This document shows positions 63,347 to 64,000 of a stretch of DNA of 64,000 bases, one piece after another. Within the stretch, counting starts at the first letter, position 1; every line of letters starts with the position of its first letter. The notes beneath the pieces were generated by a model, which was not told the origin of the DNA, did no database searches, and was given only the letters and a program-made list of their open reading frames with translations. The DNA lies in NCBI GenBank assembly GCA_023053685.1, contig JALIGW010000016.1:10365001-10429000 (forward strand), written 5' to 3'. The position numbers were made by a program, and so were the translations under genes. The stretch comes from Diadophis punctatus similis (taxonomy: Eukaryota > Chordata > Lepidosauria > Squamata > Dipsadidae).

Positions 63347-63905
63347 CCGTATATACTCGAGTATAAGCCGAGTTTTTCAGCCCACTTTTTGGGCTGAAAA
63401 AAGCCGCCTCGGCTTATACTTGAGTCAGTGAAAAATTTGCCAGAAATGGAGGAGAAAAAGGGGCGGGGCCATGCTGCTGGGTGATGCTCGTGAATGGCCC
63501 AGCGCCCCTGTGAGTTTCCCCTCCCTCTGTGTCAGTTTGCCACGCAGCGCGCACCGCACCATCCCCCCTCCTCACGTTCTAATGTAATGCAGGTCTGTCT
63601 TACGATTCCCCTTCCTCCCCCTCCTGCCGCTCTGCAACGATGTCCCACCTCCTCCTTAGTTATTGTTGATACCATATTGTTTTTATTGACCCTCTTTTCC
63701 ACTTACAGAGCTAGTTTACTGGGTTTTTTTTGAAATAAATATTCAAAAACATTATTGGTATCTATTTTTATTTTTGAAATTTACCGGTAGCTGCTGCATT
63801 TCCCACCCTAGGCTTATACTCGAGTCAATAACTTTTCCAGTTTTTTGTGGTAAAATTAGGTGCCTCGGCTTATATTCGGGTCGACCTATACTCGAGTATA
63901 TACGG
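63347..63905. mobile_element. MITE with perfect 19-bp terminal inverted repeats
   Basis: 'ccgtatatactcgagtata' starts it and its exact complement ends it. Inner repeats 'cggcttatact(c/t)gagtc' occur at both sides, and 'ttcagcccactttttgggctgaa' near the left end is a hairpin. 559 bp. The flanks look TA-like on the left only, so the superfamily (mariner type?) is open. Confidence 0.8.
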
Positions 63906-64000
63906 GTAGTTTAATTCAAGTCTGATTGATAAATTAGCTGTTGGTCAGACTATTGCAGTTTCCAAAATATGCTTGAGTTTCAGAACTTTGGAAAAAGTTC

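Overview
The window reads as non-coding, repeat-dense DNA of a squamate reptile, most likely an advanced snake. The reasons are CR1 tails in the squamate style, tRNA-derived squamate SINEs with (TAGCAA)n or (ATTT)n tails, a BovB/RTE LINE 3' end, LINE 3' ends fused to AATAG pentamer microsatellites (a pattern known from the snake 'Snake1' L3/CR1 LINEs), and many hAT miniature elements. I found no host exon, tRNA or rRNA gene that I can defend. Every long open frame belongs to a transposon or to a simple repeat.

The main coding content is a structurally complete DIRS-type tyrosine-recombinase retrotransposon on the + strand (39,908-46,068). It has a gag-like ORF, an RT/RNase H/methyltransferase-like ORF broken by one in-frame TGA, and a tyrosine recombinase ORF with R-H-R-Y residues. 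It also has inverted terminal repeats with CCAAT and TATA boxes, and an internal complementary region whose two halves match the two element ends. The ends show that it integrated at a shared TTCT inside an older hAT miniature element. The second coding block is a 5'-truncated CR1/L3-type LINE on the - strand (12,455-14,455), sitting inside a small piggyBac element bounded by TTAA.

Layout: 0-5 kb holds a LINE tail, a SINE split by a MITE, and a decayed L2-like LINE. 5.7-10.1 kb holds nested CR1, Penelope-like, hAT and SINE insertions. 11.7-14.6 kb is piggyBac plus LINE. 17-26 kb holds hAT MITEs, a solo LTR, CR1 and microsatellites. 26-37 kb holds CR1, an R4-like remnant, a mariner-type MITE, BovB, SINEs, hAT and a LINE 3' fragment. 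39.7-46.3 kb is the DIRS element in its hAT target. 47-64 kb holds SINEs, a Penelope-like fold-back, hAT MITEs (one a perfect 146-bp palindrome), two more solo LTRs, a long antisense CR1 with three later insertions, and a TA-type MITE. The remaining stretches are AT-rich single-copy-looking DNA where I recognise nothing.

Nothing here works as a host operon or pathway. The only cooperating genes are the three DIRS ORFs: gag packages the RNA, RT/RH copies it into a circle, and the recombinase inserts the circle. Target-site duplications were read by eye and support the nesting order of about twenty insertions. Family names without a library search remain provisional.
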